Below, piece after piece: positions 62,329 to 64,000 of a DNA stretch of 64,000 bases (position 1 is its first letter; the number at the start of each line of letters is the position of its first letter). Origin of the DNA: Deinococcus gobiensis I-0. GTDB taxonomy: Bacteria > Deinococcota > Deinococci > Deinococcales > Deinococcaceae. The position numbers and the translations under genes are program-made. The notes under the pieces are model-generated. The model saw nothing but the letters and a program-made list of their open reading frames with translations, was not told where the DNA came from and did not search any database. The DNA is taken from assembly GCF_000252445.1 (NCBI RefSeq), contig NC_017790.1, positions 1,966,501-2,030,500 of the forward strand, given 5' to 3'.

Positions 62329-62892
62329 ATGAAACGTGACTTCTCTTTGTTCCTCGGCCGCATGACCATTGACCGCGCAGCCATTGATGACGCCCTCGCC
62401 TTTGCTGCCGCCCAGATCGCCCCGACTGATCGCCTCGAGGACATCATGGGTGCCATCAGCCACTTCGTGACAGATCGAGGTACCGGCCCCCGCCTGCCCG
62501 ATTCACACAGCGCGGCCCTGGACGCCCTGACGGCTGCCGGATCCGGCTTCTATGCCCTTCTGACCTTCTTCTACCCCTCCGACAACCGGGGCCACGCAGC
62601 CTATTCTGCCGCCCAGTCCTGGGTCGCCGGGCGCCTGCTTGAGGCTTCCAGCGCCCTGTCAACGCACCTCATGACCAGCTACCCCCTGGCTTTGCAGACC
62701 GACACCGTGCACCTGTGGCGGGAACAGGTCGTGAAGGCGGGCGTGGAGATCCCGGCTGGGACCTGGGCAGGTTGGCTCATGGCTGCCCAGTTGCTGGATG
62801 CCCTGCCCTATCTCGAAGACGGTCTCGCCGAGGGTCTGATCTGCGGGATGCTCGACGGCTTGCGTCAGCCCCTGCCCGTCTCTCTGGCCTGA
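62329..62892 (+). CDS. Element protein of unknown function
   Basis: 187 residues, largely helical, starting MKRDFSLFLGRMTIDRAAIDDALAFAAAQ. Low Cys, no catalytic pattern seen. A short GC hairpin (GGGTCGCG-N7-CGCGACCC, 62282-62304) lies upstream. Codon use resembles the other element genes. Confidence 0.55.
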   Translation: MKRDFSLFLGRMTIDRAAIDDALAFAAAQIAPTDRLEDIMGAISHFVTDRGTGPRLPDSHSAALDALTAAGSGFYALLTFFYPSDNRGHAAYSAAQSWVAGRLLEASSALSTHLMTSYPLALQTDTVHLWREQVVKAGVEIPAGTWAGWLMAAQLLDALPYLEDGLAEGLICGMLDGLRQPLPVSLA

Positions 62893-62954
62893 ACAACCTC
62901 CCTCCCCGTCCGGCCGCGCCTACCCGCGCGGCCCTTCCCAGCCCGGAGCGCCCC

Positions 62955-63365
62955 ATGACCCACTCTCCCCTCACGCTACTGGGCCGCCTCTGGCCCTTCT
63001 TCCTGCTGGGCCGCATGGACCCGCCCGAGGAGGGCACGCCCACCCTGGACCTGATGTGCCCAGCGACCCCGGCGGACCTGTACGCGGCCTACGCGCCCGT
63101 CTTCGCTGACACCAACCCGACGGCCGCCCTCGGCCTGGAACTGACCGTGCAGGACCCCAAGGGCGAGCGCGAGCTGGACCTCTGGTGCAAGGTGCTGCGC
63201 GCGCCCCTGCTGAAGGGGCAACCCGACGAGCTGCTCTTGATGCCCAGCTGGCTCTTCCTGCCCAGCGGTCAAGTCCTGACCGGCCTGAGCCGCCTGCTGA
63301 CGCTGGACCTCTTCGAGCGCCAAGACGTCTTCCTGTCCGCCATGCACCAGCGGGGGCTGTCGTGA
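62955..63365 (+). CDS. Element protein of unknown function
   Basis: 136 residues, MTHSPLTLLGRLWPFFLLG start. The body has alternating strands (LGLELTVQDPKGERELDLWCKVL) and ends in a helix. Its stop overlaps the next gene's GTG (GTGA), so it is coupled with it. Confidence 0.55.
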   Translation: MTHSPLTLLGRLWPFFLLGRMDPPEEGTPTLDLMCPATPADLYAAYAPVFADTNPTAALGLELTVQDPKGERELDLWCKVLRAPLLKGQPDELLLMPSWLFLPSGQVLTGLSRLLTLDLFERQDVFLSAMHQRGLS

Positions 63366-64000
63366 TCCTGCCCACCGGCGGGCACTCCCGCCTCGATAAC
63401 GCCTGGCTGAATGCCTTCATGGCCATGCTGCCCGTGGGCGAGGCCATCCGCCTGCACCTCCAGTGCCGGGGCAACCTGCGGCAGAAGGGTGCAGGCCTGG
63501 GCGAGCTCATCACGGCCACCGGGGACCGCGACGCCCGCCACACCGAACGGGCCGCCAAGCGCCTGGTCACCCTGGGGCTGGCGGTATGCGTGGCCGGGCG
63601 GTACTACGCGCCGGAGTTCGCGCCGGTCGCCGCCCCGGCCACCCCACCGGCCCAGACACCGGCCGCTTCCCCGGCGAAGACACCGGCACAGAACACGGCG
63701 AACTCCCCGGCGAACGCATCAAATTCTCATGTTGAAAGCGTCGCTCAGGACGGCGAAAACGGTGACGAGAATCCACCTGAAAGAAGAGAAGGAAGAGAAG
63801 TACTACCTTCCCTCCCTCTACAGGTGGAATCAGGAGGGGGCGAGGGACGCCAAAAGCAGACAGCTGAAGGCTTGCCCGGCACCCCGGAATCGACTGGGCT
63901 GCCCTCTTCGGAAACCCCTGGCACGGCGACGTTGGAAGCTGCGCCGGACCGGCCCACAACCCCACCCCCCCCTGTTCCGGCCGCCCCCCCCGCCCCAGAG
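63362..64000 (+). CDS. Winged-helix-like element protein, open at window end
   Basis: GTG 63362 overlaps the previous stop. The frame stays open for all 213 codons to the window edge. The N-terminal 75 residues (NAWLNAFMAMLPVGEAIRLHL, LGELITATG, RAAKRLVTLGLAVCVAGRYYA) look like a winged helix. After that comes a low-complexity linker rich in Pro, Ala, Thr and Ser. Phage replication-initiation proteins often have this build, but without the C-terminus the role is open. Confidence 0.5.
   Translation, partial: MILPTGGHSRLDNAWLNAFMAMLPVGEAIRLHLQCRGNLRQKGAGLGELITATGDRDARHTERAAKRLVTLGLAVCVAGRYYAPEFAPVAAPATPPAQTPAASPAKTPAQNTANSPANASNSHVESVAQDGENGDENPPERREGREVLPSLPLQVESGGGEGRQKQTAEGLPGTPESTGLPSSETPGTATLEAAPDRPTTPPPPVPAAPPAPE

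Overview
The window looks like a piece of a Deinococcus chromosome. It is very GC-rich. The RecD2-type helicase has an N-terminal extension of the Deinococcus kind, and about twenty genes start at an AUG or GUG lying only 6 to 9 nt downstream of a TANNNT -10 hexamer, with no Shine-Dalgarno sequence. That layout is the leaderless-mRNA promoter typical of Deinococcus. Genes are packed tightly with many 1 to 4 nt start/stop overlaps (GTGA, ATGA, TAATG). I saw no tRNA, rRNA or CRISPR array.

Region by region: 1-8.3 kb holds an ArsB-type arsenite pump, recD2 (minus strand), the sbcD-sbcC nuclease pair and an OsmC/Ohr-like protein. 8.3-11.7 kb has a membrane PIN-TRAM protein, a cytochrome P450 and an aminoglycoside-phosphotransferase-like gene split by an in-frame TGA. 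11.8-15.7 kb is an apparent nicotinate salvage cluster: a NiaP-like transporter, pncB, and a NadM-like adenylyltransferase whose Nudix box has been deleted. It is followed by a T-box-like leader with no gene to control. 15.9-20.5 kb (minus strand) carries meaB, radA with a DUF2087 gene, and a DEAD-box helicase with an RGG tail and a long leader. 21-28.3 kb is the conserved rpsB-tsf-pyrH-frr-cdsA-dxr-rseP block, with no uppS and with a frameshifted secreted-protein gene inserted before dxr. 28.4-48.7 kb is mixed housekeeping and envelope content: lipoproteins, an FMN reductase, RluA, MFS transporters, murA, a LysM-NlpC/P60 hydrolase, a polysaccharide deacetylase, prmA-rsmE, proC, a GT2 glycosyltransferase, a TetR regulator, hpf and a butyrate kinase. 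48.7-54.6 kb has a subtilisin-like lipoprotein, a lipoprotein with two nearly identical Ig-like repeats, and an orphan sulfonate/nitrate-type binding protein behind a palindromic operator.

From about 55.7 kb to the end of the window lies an integrated mobile element. The competence helicase gene comM is cut off inside its AAA+ domain, and a large serine recombinase gene begins a few bases later. Behind it sit an AT-rich DUF3800 gene, an ImmA/IrrE-type metalloprotease, and two divergent XRE regulators. Their shared intergenic region holds three to four copies of a 16-bp dyad (ATGC-N8-GCAT), and a further copy lies inside the second regulator gene. A rightward run of small genes follows, several encoding Cys-rich knuckles, and an open-ended gene runs off the window. 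This is the control and early region of a prophage or integrative element that uses a protease/repressor switch of the ImmA-ImmR or IrrE-DdrO kind. It is the most novel part of the window.
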